IMG/VR virus record: IMGVR_UViG_3300047409_000562
Location: 1-40,482 of that record
Length of the DNA stretch: 40,482 bases
Reading direction: 5' to 3' (one strand)
DNA from: a virus
The translations under genes were made by a program, and so were the position numbers. This document shows positions 7,431 through 14,602 of the stretch, piece after piece. The notes beneath the pieces were generated by a model. That model did not search any database, had not been told where the DNA came from, and worked only from the letters and a program-made list of their open reading frames with translations. Each line of letters starts with the position of its first letter. Position 1 is the stretch's first letter.

Positions 7431-9409
7431 AACTTTTCTGGTCGGGGATCGTAAAGAATGAAAGCGCGCGCCTAGAACGTTGCATGAAGGCTCTCATTGA
7501 TCATGTCGATGGAGCCATCATCCTAGACACCGGAAGCACAGACGCAACAATACAAATTATCACCGATTTCTTCGCCAAGCACAAGAAGCCGTGCGAGATT
7601 GCGGTCGGCACCTTTGAAACCTGGGACCAAGCGAGGAACGATGCACTCAAATTGGCAAGGAATTCTGTTCATAGCTGGGATTATCTGTTTCTGGTTGATG
7701 TTGATATGGAGCTTGTCGTTAACGACCCTGGGTGGCGTGCTGAAATTGGGGATGGCGCCGCTTATGAGATGGTTCAAGAAGCAGGTACTGTGGTTTACAC
7801 CAACGCCCGACTTATCTCACGATTGGCCACAGGTAACTATCGCGGTGTCACCCACGAATTTCTCGACGTCCCAAGTGTTGGTTGTATTCGAGGCGCGCGT
7901 TTCCGCGATCATGCCGATGGAGCTAATCGAACAGGGAAAGCACTTCGAGATGCAGCGCTACTTCGAAAGGGTTTGGAGAAAGAGCCGCAGAATGGGCGTT
8001 ATTGGTACTATCTTGGTCAATCGCTCAAGGATGCAGGCCGGGCCGAAGAAGCAATCCCCGCCTTTGTCAACGCCGTCCGACACAGCAATTGGGACGAAGA
8101 GCGCTGGAATGCCCAGCAGCATCTAGCGCATTGCTACGATGACATCGGCGACGAGCCGCGCTTCATTCACGAAATGTTGAAGGCGTACGAGATGCGCCCC
8201 TCGCGCGCGGAGGCGCTGTACGACCTCGCCAAGCACTTCCGCATCAAAGGACAGAACAACGCATCGCTGGTTTTCTCGGAAATGGGGCTCACGAAGCCCC
8301 TGCCGGGCGATCGCCTGTTCGTGAACTCGTATCCGTACAAGGTCGGGTTCAAGGAAGAGTACGCGATCTGCGGGTTCTACGACGAGAGCCGGCGTAATCA
8401 GGCGCGCAGGTTCAACGACGAGCTATCCCTGTCCCTCGTGGGCGAGGGGATGACGCGCCTCGGCGCGCGACAGAACATGTTCTTCTATCTGGAGAAGCTG
8501 ACGGACCTCTGCCCCAACACGAAGATGGAGAAGATCGAGTTCACACCGCCCCCGGGTTACGTGGCAATGAACCCTTCTTTGTCCCAAATTGGTGATTTAT
8601 CGGTACGGTGCGTGAATTACACCATCACGCCGTGGGGGTCTTATGATATTCGCAAGATGGACAGCGGTAGCGTGGAGGTCGAAGGCGCCCCCATCACACG
8701 TGACAACCCAATCCACACCCGCAATTTCGTCCGTGCGGTGAAGCAGACGGAGTGGGTTGAGGTGGCGTTCCAGGCCTACAAGCCAGAGTTCGATCTGGTG
8801 CGCGGCGCCGAGGATATGCGGATCTTTCGTTGGAACGGAGCGCTATGGTCTATATCAAATTTTCGTGATCGTAATCCGGAGGGGCGCTGTGAACAACATT
8901 TGGCACGCATCAACACCACCAGGGGTACCGCAGACTATCTGGGAAAAGTGGAGCCCCAGGATTTCCCTCGAGCCTACGCTGAAAAGAACTGGATGCCCTG
9001 GGTTAACCGGAACGGCCTCCGCCTCATCCATCGACTCGGCACGGTCTTAGACAGGGCCGGGCACACTGTCTTCCAGGCAAAGAACCTCGTGCTCGACGTG
9101 CAGCGGCTGAGTGGCGGCGGCGGGCTCGTCGACATGGGTGATGGGAGGTGGCTCGCGATCGTCCACGAGGCCCAGCTCCTGCCGGGGCAGACGAACCTGC
9201 GATATTACTACCATCGTTTCGCCACAATCAACGGTGAGGGTTCCCCGCTCGCGCTCTCGCGGCCGTTCGTGTTTCATGACAAGCAAATCGAGTTCGCTGC
9301 CGGTCTTGCGCTTGTAGACGACAAGCTCCTGGTGTCGTATGGAGTGCGGGATTGCGAGCCGTGGTTAGCATCCCTCCACCTGGATGAAGTGAAGAGGCTT
9401 TTCATATGA
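7427..9409 (+). CDS. Multidomain glycosyltransferase (GT2 + TPR + propeller-like C-terminus)
   Basis: 660 residues from ATG 7427. Residues 1 to about 170 are a GT-A, family 2 type glycosyltransferase: SGIVKNES start, LDTGSTDAT (Asp34 region, nucleotide-sugar binding), and the metal-binding DVDM (91-94), then GVTHEFLD. Residues about 175-290 contain TPR-like helices (GRYWYYLGQSLKDAGRAEEA, EALYDLAKHFRIKGQ). The C-terminal part resembles five-bladed propellers of the glycoside phosphorylase (GH130-like) type: GGGLVDMGDGRWLAIVHE, RYYYHRFA, IEFAAGLALVDDKLLVSYG. This architecture is known from polysaccharide and protein glycosylation loci. A transferase role is likely, acceptor unknown; the abundance of Thr-rich collagen-like proteins around it suggests a virion target. 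Start and stop both overlap neighbours by 4 nt. Confidence 0.85.
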   Translation: MKLFWSGIVKNESARLERCMKALIDHVDGAIILDTGSTDATIQIITDFFAKHKKPCEIAVGTFETWDQARNDALKLARNSVHSWDYLFLVDVDMELVVNDPGWRAEIGDGAAYEMVQEAGTVVYTNARLISRLATGNYRGVTHEFLDVPSVGCIRGARFRDHADGANRTGKALRDAALLRKGLEKEPQNGRYWYYLGQSLKDAGRAEEAIPAFVNAVRHSNWDEERWNAQQHLAHCYDDIGDEPRFIHEMLKAYEMRPSRAEALYDLAKHFRIKGQNNASLVFSEMGLTKPLPGDRLFVNSYPYKVGFKEEYAICGFYDESRRNQARRFNDELSLSLVGEGMTRLGARQNMFFYLEKLTDLCPNTKMEKIEFTPPPGYVAMNPSLSQIGDLSVRCVNYTITPWGSYDIRKMDSGSVEVEGAPITRDNPIHTRNFVRAVKQTEWVEVAFQAYKPEFDLVRGAEDMRIFRWNGALWSISNFRDRNPEGRCEQHLARINTTRGTADYLGKVEPQDFPRAYAEKNWMPWVNRNGLRLIHRLGTVLDRAGHTVFQAKNLVLDVQRLSGGGGLVDMGDGRWLAIVHEAQLLPGQTNLRYYYHRFATINGEGSPLALSRPFVFHDKQIEFAAGLALVDDKLLVSYGVRDCEPWLASLHLDEVKRLFI

Positions 9410-10101
9410 GCGTTCATCTCGTTTCCGGTTTCGTCCCCATCGAGGGGCACCCGCGCCCTCCCACAGAGTATGAAGAGCTTTTCAACAAGTTGACTGGGGT
9501 CACGGCGCTTCTCGACAACCCGATTTACTTTTTCCAACACGCGATCGACACCTGTTGGCTCTTCGAATATCTGGCGTGGTCGAAGTTGAGCCCTACGCAT
9601 TCCGTTGCGGACAACCCGAAGAAGAACACACTCGCCTATCACATCGTTAATCACCAGAAGATCCGGTGGATGTGCGCGGCCGCACAAGCGAAGCCACATG
9701 TGGATGTGTTCGCGTGGATTGACGCAGGTATCCTCTCGGTCCCTGGTGTGACGATCGAGGACGTCGCGTACGCCGTCAACGCGGCGAAGAACGAAAAGAC
9801 GATCGTGATCCCTGGCTGCTGGGGGCGCCCCGAGGCGAAGCTCTGCCCAGACAGCCAAGTTAACTGGCGCTTCTGCGGTGGGTTCTTCGTTGTCCCACGC
9901 ATGTACCTCGCGGACTTGGAGACGGCATTCCGCGCGGAGACGATGCGCCATCTGCGGGAGACGAATAACCTCTCGTGGGAGGTCAACACGCTGCAGAGAA
10001 TGGAGCAGCATTGTGCGATCCGGCTCCCAATCTGGTGGTATAAAGCTGACCACGACAAGAGCATGTTCCGGAACTACCCGAGAGTTGCAAATGTCAATTA
10101 A
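9406..10101 (+). CDS. Putative glycosyltransferase, HtrL/YibB-like, paralogue 1
   Basis: 231 residues. It has the pattern of the HtrL/YibB family of putative glycosyltransferases: an N-terminal strand (HLVSGFVPI), a conserved KIRWMCAAAQAKPHVDVFAW followed by IDAGI (a hydrophobic strand ending in Asp, the likely metal or sugar-nucleotide site), NWRFCGGFFVVPR, and a C-terminal WWYKADHDKSMFRNYP. The next gene shares every one of these blocks, so the two are paralogues. It overlaps the stop of the large glycosyltransferase (ATGA). Family membership is by motif recall and not by search; the catalytic activity is inferred. Confidence 0.65.
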   Translation: MSVHLVSGFVPIEGHPRPPTEYEELFNKLTGVTALLDNPIYFFQHAIDTCWLFEYLAWSKLSPTHSVADNPKKNTLAYHIVNHQKIRWMCAAAQAKPHVDVFAWIDAGILSVPGVTIEDVAYAVNAAKNEKTIVIPGCWGRPEAKLCPDSQVNWRFCGGFFVVPRMYLADLETAFRAETMRHLRETNNLSWEVNTLQRMEQHCAIRLPIWWYKADHDKSMFRNYPRVANVN

Positions 10102-10813
10102 GGCTCGAGTTGTCAGTGCTTTTGTGCCGCTGGCCGGCATGCGCCACGTAGATCCAAAGGTCTACGAGAAGAACGCCTATGACATGGTGGCGGATGTCCC
10201 CTATGTCTTCTTCAATCTGGACGAAGAAATCCACGACATGTGGCTCTGGAAGTGGCTGAACATGGCTGAGTGGGGGACGCTCCCGCCCGCGACACCTGCG
10301 GCGCCTGACCGCTACCCGACACCGCAGCACTTCGTGAACTCCAACATTGTGCAACACAATCGCACGCGCTGGCTCCTGCACGCGGCCGCGATGTACCCCG
10401 ATGACAACATCTTCATCTGGCTAGACTATGGCCTGCTCAAGCAGGGCGACTTCACGGGTAAGCGTATCGAAGCGAAGCACATCGCGCCGTTCGTGGAGAA
10501 GGTCGAGCGCTACTACAACGCAGGACACCTAGATATCCCGTTCCCGGGGATCGAAGGCCCTGGCGTTGTAAACGTGACTGGCAACTGCTGGCGTTTCTGT
10601 GGGTCGACACACGTCGTCCCCCGCTGGCACCTTGACGCGATTGACGCGGCGTACCGGCAGACATGTTGCGAATTCATCGCCGCGACGCAGACTGTCCCGC
10701 TTGATCTTCCTATTTGGGCGCTCGTGGAACAATTCCATCCGGAGCTTCCATACCGTTGGTACAAGGCAGAATATGACTACACACAGTTGTCCAACTTTCC
10801 GGAGCCCACATGA
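10091..10813 (+). CDS. Putative glycosyltransferase, HtrL/YibB-like, paralogue 2
   Basis: 240 residues, ATG at 10091, overlapping the upstream gene by 11 nt. Blocks shared with paralogue 1: VVSAFVPL, TRWLLHAAAMYPDDNIFIW with LDYGL in place of IDAGI, CWRFCGSTHVVPRWHLDAIDAAYR, and YRWYKAEYDYTQLSNFP. The divergence between the two is substantial, so they probably add different sugars or act on different acceptors rather than being a fresh duplication. The stop codon overlaps the methyltransferase start (ATGA). Activity inferred from family resemblance. Confidence 0.65.
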   Translation: MSIKARVVSAFVPLAGMRHVDPKVYEKNAYDMVADVPYVFFNLDEEIHDMWLWKWLNMAEWGTLPPATPAAPDRYPTPQHFVNSNIVQHNRTRWLLHAAAMYPDDNIFIWLDYGLLKQGDFTGKRIEAKHIAPFVEKVERYYNAGHLDIPFPGIEGPGVVNVTGNCWRFCGSTHVVPRWHLDAIDAAYRQTCCEFIAATQTVPLDLPIWALVEQFHPELPYRWYKAEYDYTQLSNFPEPT

Positions 10814-11430
10814 CCAATCGTGAAATGACGCCTCTTTGCAAGCTGATGGAAAAGTACGGCTCTGACAAAGGTGGCTGGCACCTTAAGGCAGGGGAGACCT
10901 GCCACAACTATTCTCAGATGTATGATCGTCTGATGATGGCTCACATTGACCGGGTGAAAGCGGTCCTCGAAATTGGAGTCAACTATGGGCCCTCCCTCCG
11001 TGCTTGGCGTGATTACTTCCCTAACGCGCGTATCGTTGGTCTGGATTCTAACGCAGAGTGCCTCTTCACTGAAGACCGCATCCAATGTTTTGCTGCGGAT
11101 CAGAACAACGCTGAATCGTTGGAGGGTGCACTTACTCTTGCCGGAATTTCAAAGTACGACCTCATTGTTGACGACGGCTCCCACGAGGAGCATCACCAAG
11201 TTTTTTCAGCGAATGTGCTTTCGCGCTATCTCGCTCCCAATGGGATCTATGTCATCGAAGACATCACCCATGACTGCGACCCCGAGCGATACCTCTCCCA
11301 AATTCACGGATACGAAGCTTATACCGCCTTTGATGTTGGAGTCGGTCTCGGTAAAGCACATTGCCCCTGTTGCGGGACCGGCGAGCGACTCCTTGTCCTT
11401 GCGCACAACGTCGACCGTATATTCCGATGA
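10810..11430 (+). CDS. Class I SAM-dependent methyltransferase
   Basis: 206 residues. EKYGSDKGG near the N-terminus, motif I VLEIGVNYGPSLRAW (SAM-binding glycine loop, about 52-66), IVGLDSN (acidic residue for the ribose), and DLIVDDGSHEEHHQ followed by NGIYVIEDI. This KYGSDK...EIG..G.SL..W...DDGSH pattern is that of the sugar O-methyltransferases of the MycE type found in macrolide and glycan pathways, in which the DDGSH acidic residues bind the metal and sugar diol. A CPCCGTG cluster near the C-terminus is unusual. Between glycosyltransferases and an epimerase, O-methylation of a sugar is the best guess; substrate not determined. Confidence 0.85.
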   Translation: MTNREMTPLCKLMEKYGSDKGGWHLKAGETCHNYSQMYDRLMMAHIDRVKAVLEIGVNYGPSLRAWRDYFPNARIVGLDSNAECLFTEDRIQCFAADQNNAESLEGALTLAGISKYDLIVDDGSHEEHHQVFSANVLSRYLAPNGIYVIEDITHDCDPERYLSQIHGYEAYTAFDVGVGLGKAHCPCCGTGERLLVLAHNVDRIFR

Positions 11431-12437
11431 GAGTGTTCATCACTGGCATCGCTGGCTTTTTGGGGAGCCACCTCGCGGACGCAATGCTCCGCGACGGCCA
11501 CGTAGTTGGTGGCGTCGATAGTCTCATCGGGGGATACCACGACAATGTTCCCGACGGGGTACAAATCTGGTGGCACGCCGACTGCAAAGAGCTTTCGTGC
11601 CTGAACGGGTACTTTGACCGCTTTAAACCAGAGATCGTTTTTCACTGCGCCGCCCTCGCGTACGAAGGTCTCAGCGTCTTCTCACCACACACTGTCACAC
11701 AAAGCATCGTAGGAGCATCCACCAGTGTCTTTTCAGCCGCGATCACAGCAGGAGTTAGGCGCATCGTACATTGCTCGTCGATGGCACGATACGGGAGAGG
11801 AAATCCTCCGTTTGTTGAATCAGACAGACCTGAGCCCCAGGATCCGTACGGAATTGGAAAGCTTTGTTCTGAACAAATGCTCCGAAATTTATGCGAAACT
11901 CACGGAGTTGAGTTTTCAATCGCGGTACCCCATAACATCATCGGCCCGCGACAGAAATACGATGATCCCTACCGAAACGTGGCCTCAATCATGATCAACC
12001 GCGCCCTGCAGGGGAAGCCGATTTTTGTCTATGGTGACGGTCAACAGGAGCGTTGTTTCTCCTATGTCGATGACTGCATCTCCTGTTTGAAGAAGATGGC
12101 TTTCCAGGACAACGTAGTCGGTGAGGTGATCAACATTGGGCCCGACGAGCTACCGATCACCATTAACGACCTCGCGCAGCTCGTGCAGTATCTCTGCTCA
12201 GTGTCGCTACCAATCCAGCACATGCCCGGTCGACCGCAGGAAGTGAAGATCGCGCTTTGTTCGTCGAACAAGGCACGCCGCCTGCTCGGGTACGAGACGA
12301 AGACCACTCTGTCGGATGGCCTCGCGGAAATGATCCACTACATCCGCGCCCGTGGCACACGTTCGTTCGACTACCACCTTCCGCTGGAAATCGTAAACGA
12401 GAAGACGCCGCGGACGTGGAAAGAGCGCCTGTTTTAA
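11427..12437 (+). CDS. NAD-dependent sugar epimerase/dehydratase (extended SDR)
   Basis: 336 residues from ATG 11427, which overlaps the methyltransferase stop. The Rossmann glycine motif TGIAGFLGSH is at 6-15, the catalytic set is Ser117/118 (HCSSMARYG) with Tyr141 and Lys145 (DPYGIGK), and the substrate-binding C-terminal domain has NIIGPRQKYDDPYRNV, VYGDGQQERCFSYVDDC and a closing GYETKTTLSDGL. These are the hallmarks of UDP-glucose 4-epimerase/GDP-mannose dehydratase-like extended short-chain dehydrogenases, which act on nucleotide sugars in the cytoplasm. It supplies an activated sugar to the glycosyltransferases upstream, in keeping with its place at the end of the cassette. The precise substrate cannot be read from the sequence. 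Confidence 0.92.
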   Translation: MRVFITGIAGFLGSHLADAMLRDGHVVGGVDSLIGGYHDNVPDGVQIWWHADCKELSCLNGYFDRFKPEIVFHCAALAYEGLSVFSPHTVTQSIVGASTSVFSAAITAGVRRIVHCSSMARYGRGNPPFVESDRPEPQDPYGIGKLCSEQMLRNLCETHGVEFSIAVPHNIIGPRQKYDDPYRNVASIMINRALQGKPIFVYGDGQQERCFSYVDDCISCLKKMAFQDNVVGEVINIGPDELPITINDLAQLVQYLCSVSLPIQHMPGRPQEVKIALCSSNKARRLLGYETKTTLSDGLAEMIHYIRARGTRSFDYHLPLEIVNEKTPRTWKERLF

Positions 12438-12451
12438 AGCGTTAACGCTTT
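12436..12451. repeat. 16-bp perfect palindrome
   Basis: AAAGCGTTAACGCTTT is a perfect dyad that begins within the epimerase stop codon and contains the GTTAAC of promoter copy C. With no loop and no T-run it is not a terminator; it looks like an operator-type site. Confidence 0.7.
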
Positions 12452-12477
12452 CTTAGGGCTCTCCGACTACGTTCCGG
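12441..12477 (+). promoter_or_regulatory. Candidate late promoter/operator, copy C
   Basis: GTTAAC at 12441, TTAGGG 12 nt later, and GACTACGTTCCGG at 12465-12477. The 22-mer 12452-12473 matches 15675-15696 at 17 of 22 positions. Starts 62 nt upstream of the ATG at 12503. Confidence 0.6.
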
Positions 12478-12502
12478 CCGGATCCAACGAGGAGTTTTTT
12501 CC

Positions 12503-12727
12503 ATGGCTAAGTCCAAGGTCGAGAGCGCCAAGAATGCCACGTTCGCCGAAGGTGGGAACACCCACATGTTCGGTCCGCAGGCAGCTGGCGAGCAGAAGCC
12601 CGCCGAGACGTCGCATGACGTCAAGGGCGGCGCACCGGGTGCGAAGTTTGCAGCCGGCGGTTCGAGCAAGATGTTCGGCTACGCTGGTAGCCAGACGGCA
12701 CGGGCCGGCATTACCAGCGCTCGCTAA
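12503..12727 (+). CDS. Small internally repeated protein
   Basis: 74 residues, rich in Gly/Ala/Lys/Ser. Two copies of a short motif, TFAEGGNTHMFGPQAAG and KFAAGGSSKMFGYAGSQ, are separated by a polar linker. Small proteins with paired GG-S/T-K-MFG motifs occur in podovirus structural operons, and I recall this class as conserved, but its role is not known to me. Ribosome binding site GAGGAG. First gene of the capsid transcription unit after candidate promoter C, so probably made in large amounts. Confidence 0.7.
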   Translation: MAKSKVESAKNATFAEGGNTHMFGPQAAGEQKPAETSHDVKGGAPGAKFAAGGSSKMFGYAGSQTARAGITSAR

Positions 12728-12728
12728 C

Positions 12729-12929
12729 ATGGCGAAGGGCCCCAAGGCGGCTACCCAGCCGAGAGCGATCAAGCTGCCTGATCCCAACAAGGTGATCAAT
12801 GCGGCTCCGCGTTTGAAGCCCATTAGCACTCGGGAATATGGCAAGGGTGGAACTCCCTTGTCCGGTAACCCGAACATGGGTCAACGCGGCGGCGGGGTCA
12901 GCTTTGGAGGTCCGACCAATGGCTTTTGA
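12729..12929 (+). CDS. Small basic protein of unknown function
   Basis: 66 residues, starting 1 nt after the upstream stop. Basic N-terminal half (MAKGPKAATQPRAIKLPDP) and a Gly/Asn-rich C-terminal half (GNPNMGQRGGGVSFGGPTN). No recognisable fold; probably disordered. Its conservation of frame and tight packing between genes support it as real, but the function is unknown. Confidence 0.6.
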   Translation: MAKGPKAATQPRAIKLPDPNKVINAAPRLKPISTREYGKGGTPLSGNPNMGQRGGGVSFGGPTNGF

Positions 12930-12943
12930 ACTGGATTTTTGAT

Positions 12944-13159
12944 ATGGCGTTCAAAAAGGATCTCACTCCGCTCACGAAGAAGGGCTCCGTCACGGTCCAC
13001 AAGGGCAAGGGCGCCACTCAGGAGCTCCTGCCGTCACGTAGCGCCGTCAATACGCTCACCGGGCCCGACTCGGGCGCGCGCAACTTCAACGACTACGCCA
13101 AGGCGACCCCCAGTATCACCGAGGCATCTGATACCCCCGATGGTGGATCCGAGCTCTAA
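12944..13159 (+). CDS. Small protein of unknown function
   Basis: 71 residues from ATG 12944 (the TTG at 12926 would overlap the upstream gene). Lys-rich N-terminus (MAFKKDLTPLTKKGSVTVHK) and an acidic C-terminus. No motif recognised. One of four tiny consecutive genes between the candidate promoter and the scaffold; such genes in this position often encode head-associated proteins, an inference from position only. Confidence 0.6.
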   Translation: MAFKKDLTPLTKKGSVTVHKGKGATQELLPSRSAVNTLTGPDSGARNFNDYAKATPSITEASDTPDGGSEL

Positions 13160-13367
13160 CCTCCGGAAGCGTTTACATTTTCTCCGTAATCGTGCTCCCG
13201 ACGAATTCAAGGAAGTCCAGCTGGCGATGAACGCTTGGGCTGGAACTAAGCTTGCCATGGTCACGGGTCTCTCTCCTGATCAACTGCCGCAGTTTCAGGG
13301 CCAGATGCAGGGCATCGAGTCCATTTTAACTCTTATGAAGGATTCAGAGGCTAAACCTAACGACTGA
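13140..13367 (+). CDS. Small helical protein of unknown function
   Basis: 75 residues from ATG 13140, overlapping the previous gene by 20 nt. Predicted helical (LRKRLHFLRNRAPDEFKEVQ, then QGIESILTLMKDSEA). No recognised motif. Overlap and consistent coding character in this frame, as opposed to the longer frame upstream of the ATG, set the start. Function unknown. Confidence 0.6.
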   Translation: MVDPSSNLRKRLHFLRNRAPDEFKEVQLAMNAWAGTKLAMVTGLSPDQLPQFQGQMQGIESILTLMKDSEAKPND

Positions 13368-13414
13368 GCCTGCGACGCGCGGATCCCTCGCGCCTCACAC
13401 GTTAGGAGAGAGAA

Positions 13415-14542
13415 ATGGTCGAATTCAACACGACGGTCCCGAAGGATCGTATCGATCCGCACGTCAAACTCCCCTCAGCCATTGCGAACGCTTCTGCGGC
13501 GATTGACCGCTTCTATGAGGCGCAGAAGAACGGCCAGCCAGTCGAGCCCCCGGGCGTCCCCGTGCCGATCGATCCGCCGGTCCCCCCACCGCAGCCTGAT
13601 CCGGCGCCTCCGCAACCCACACCACAGCCTGACCCACCTCCGCCGGCACCGCCCGAGCCCCCGCCCGAGCCGATACACGAGGACCTCGTCCCGACGCCCC
13701 AGCAGATACAGGGCGACGAGTGGGCGAATCGCTACAACGCCATGCGCGGCCGCCTGGGCGCGGAAACCAAGAAGTTCAACGCGGCGATCGCCACCAAGGA
13801 TCAGCAGATCCTCGACCTCCACAATAAATTATCACAATTAAGTGATGAGGTCGTGAAGAGTAACCAACTTCTAAGCCAACTCAACCGCCAGCCACCGCAA
13901 CCTCCTGCACCTGTTACCCCTTTGATAACAGACGAGGATTTGGAGCGGCACGGCGCCGATACGGTCGATTTCGTGCAACGTGCAGCGCGCGCCATGATCG
14001 GTCCTGAACTCGAACGGGTTCAACACCAAAATGAAGAGCTACAACAAGAACTTAGCCGAAATCGCAGGGCTGCGATGAACGCGGAATTGACGCTCGCTGT
14101 CCCGAATTGGCGCGAGATCAATGTCGACAAAAGGTTCCTGCAATGGCTCCGTAAACCAAATATTTACACAGGTAGGACCAATAAGGAACTGTTGAACGCA
14201 GCCGCGGCCTCTGCAGATGCACAGCGAGTGGCGGCGTTCTTCAAGGGCTTCCTCTCTGAGGAGAAAGTCACGGGTCACCAGCCCGATCCCGCAGCACCAG
14301 TGCCGCCGGTGGCGCCACGGAAAGCAGCGGTCGATCTGGCCAGTCTGGCGGCTCCTGGCAGTGGCAAGCCGGCTTCAGGTACAGACATGTACACGCCGCC
14401 TTCAAAGCCGATCTACAAAACCTCCGACTTCGAAAAGGTTCGTCGTGCAAAGGCTAAGGGCCAATACACGGCGGCGCAGGCAGCGGCGATCGACGCCGAC
14501 ATGCATGCAGCCACACTCGAGGGGCGGATCATCAAGGGTTAA
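13415..14542 (+). CDS. Probable capsid scaffolding protein
   Basis: 375 residues. Residues about 43-90 are an exceptional Pro-rich stretch (repeats of PPQPDP type), followed by a long coiled-coil region (about 120-160, LHNKLSQLSDEVVKSNQLL, and again 195-225, ERVQHQNEELQQELSRNRR), a helical middle (LAVPNWREINVDKRFLQWLRKP) and a basic, Ala-rich C-terminus (FEKVRRAKAKGQYTAAQAA). Scaffolds are acidic/helical proteins that template the procapsid and lie directly before the coat gene, as here. The basic C-terminus is the usual coat-binding part. Strong ribosome binding site TTAGGAGAG. The Pro-rich arm is unusual. Call from composition and position. Confidence 0.75.
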   Translation: MVEFNTTVPKDRIDPHVKLPSAIANASAAIDRFYEAQKNGQPVEPPGVPVPIDPPVPPPQPDPAPPQPTPQPDPPPPAPPEPPPEPIHEDLVPTPQQIQGDEWANRYNAMRGRLGAETKKFNAAIATKDQQILDLHNKLSQLSDEVVKSNQLLSQLNRQPPQPPAPVTPLITDEDLERHGADTVDFVQRAARAMIGPELERVQHQNEELQQELSRNRRAAMNAELTLAVPNWREINVDKRFLQWLRKPNIYTGRTNKELLNAAAASADAQRVAAFFKGFLSEEKVTGHQPDPAAPVPPVAPRKAAVDLASLAAPGSGKPASGTDMYTPPSKPIYKTSDFEKVRRAKAKGQYTAAQAAAIDADMHAATLEGRIIKG

Positions 14543-14574
14543 CCAGGGGTCTTCGATCGCATAGAAAGTGCCAT
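14538..14574 (+). promoter_or_regulatory. Weak candidate copy G of the late motif (before capsid gene)
   Basis: GTTAAC at 14538 and TCTTCG 12 nt later; 65 nt upstream of the capsid ATG, the standard distance, but the second element is poor and the first overlaps the scaffold stop codon. Confidence 0.3.
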
Positions 14575-14602
14575 GTAGACCCCGCAACAGGGGTCTACTC
14601 CT
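14544..14602 (+). promoter_or_regulatory. Capsid leader with two mutually exclusive hairpins
   Basis: GTAGACCCC (14575-14583) and GGGGTCTAC (14590-14598) form a perfect 9-bp stem with loop GCAACA. The only ribosome binding site of the capsid gene, AGGGG at 14589-14593, lies in the right arm. An identical CAGGGGTCT occurs upstream at 14544-14552 and can pair with the same AGACCCC, releasing the site. The sequence thus has the form of a translational switch; its operation is inferred. Confidence 0.6.

Noticed and set aside
12436-12451. 16-bp palindrome as an intrinsic terminator
   Set aside because: It has no loop and no T-run; an operator or promoter part is a better reading.
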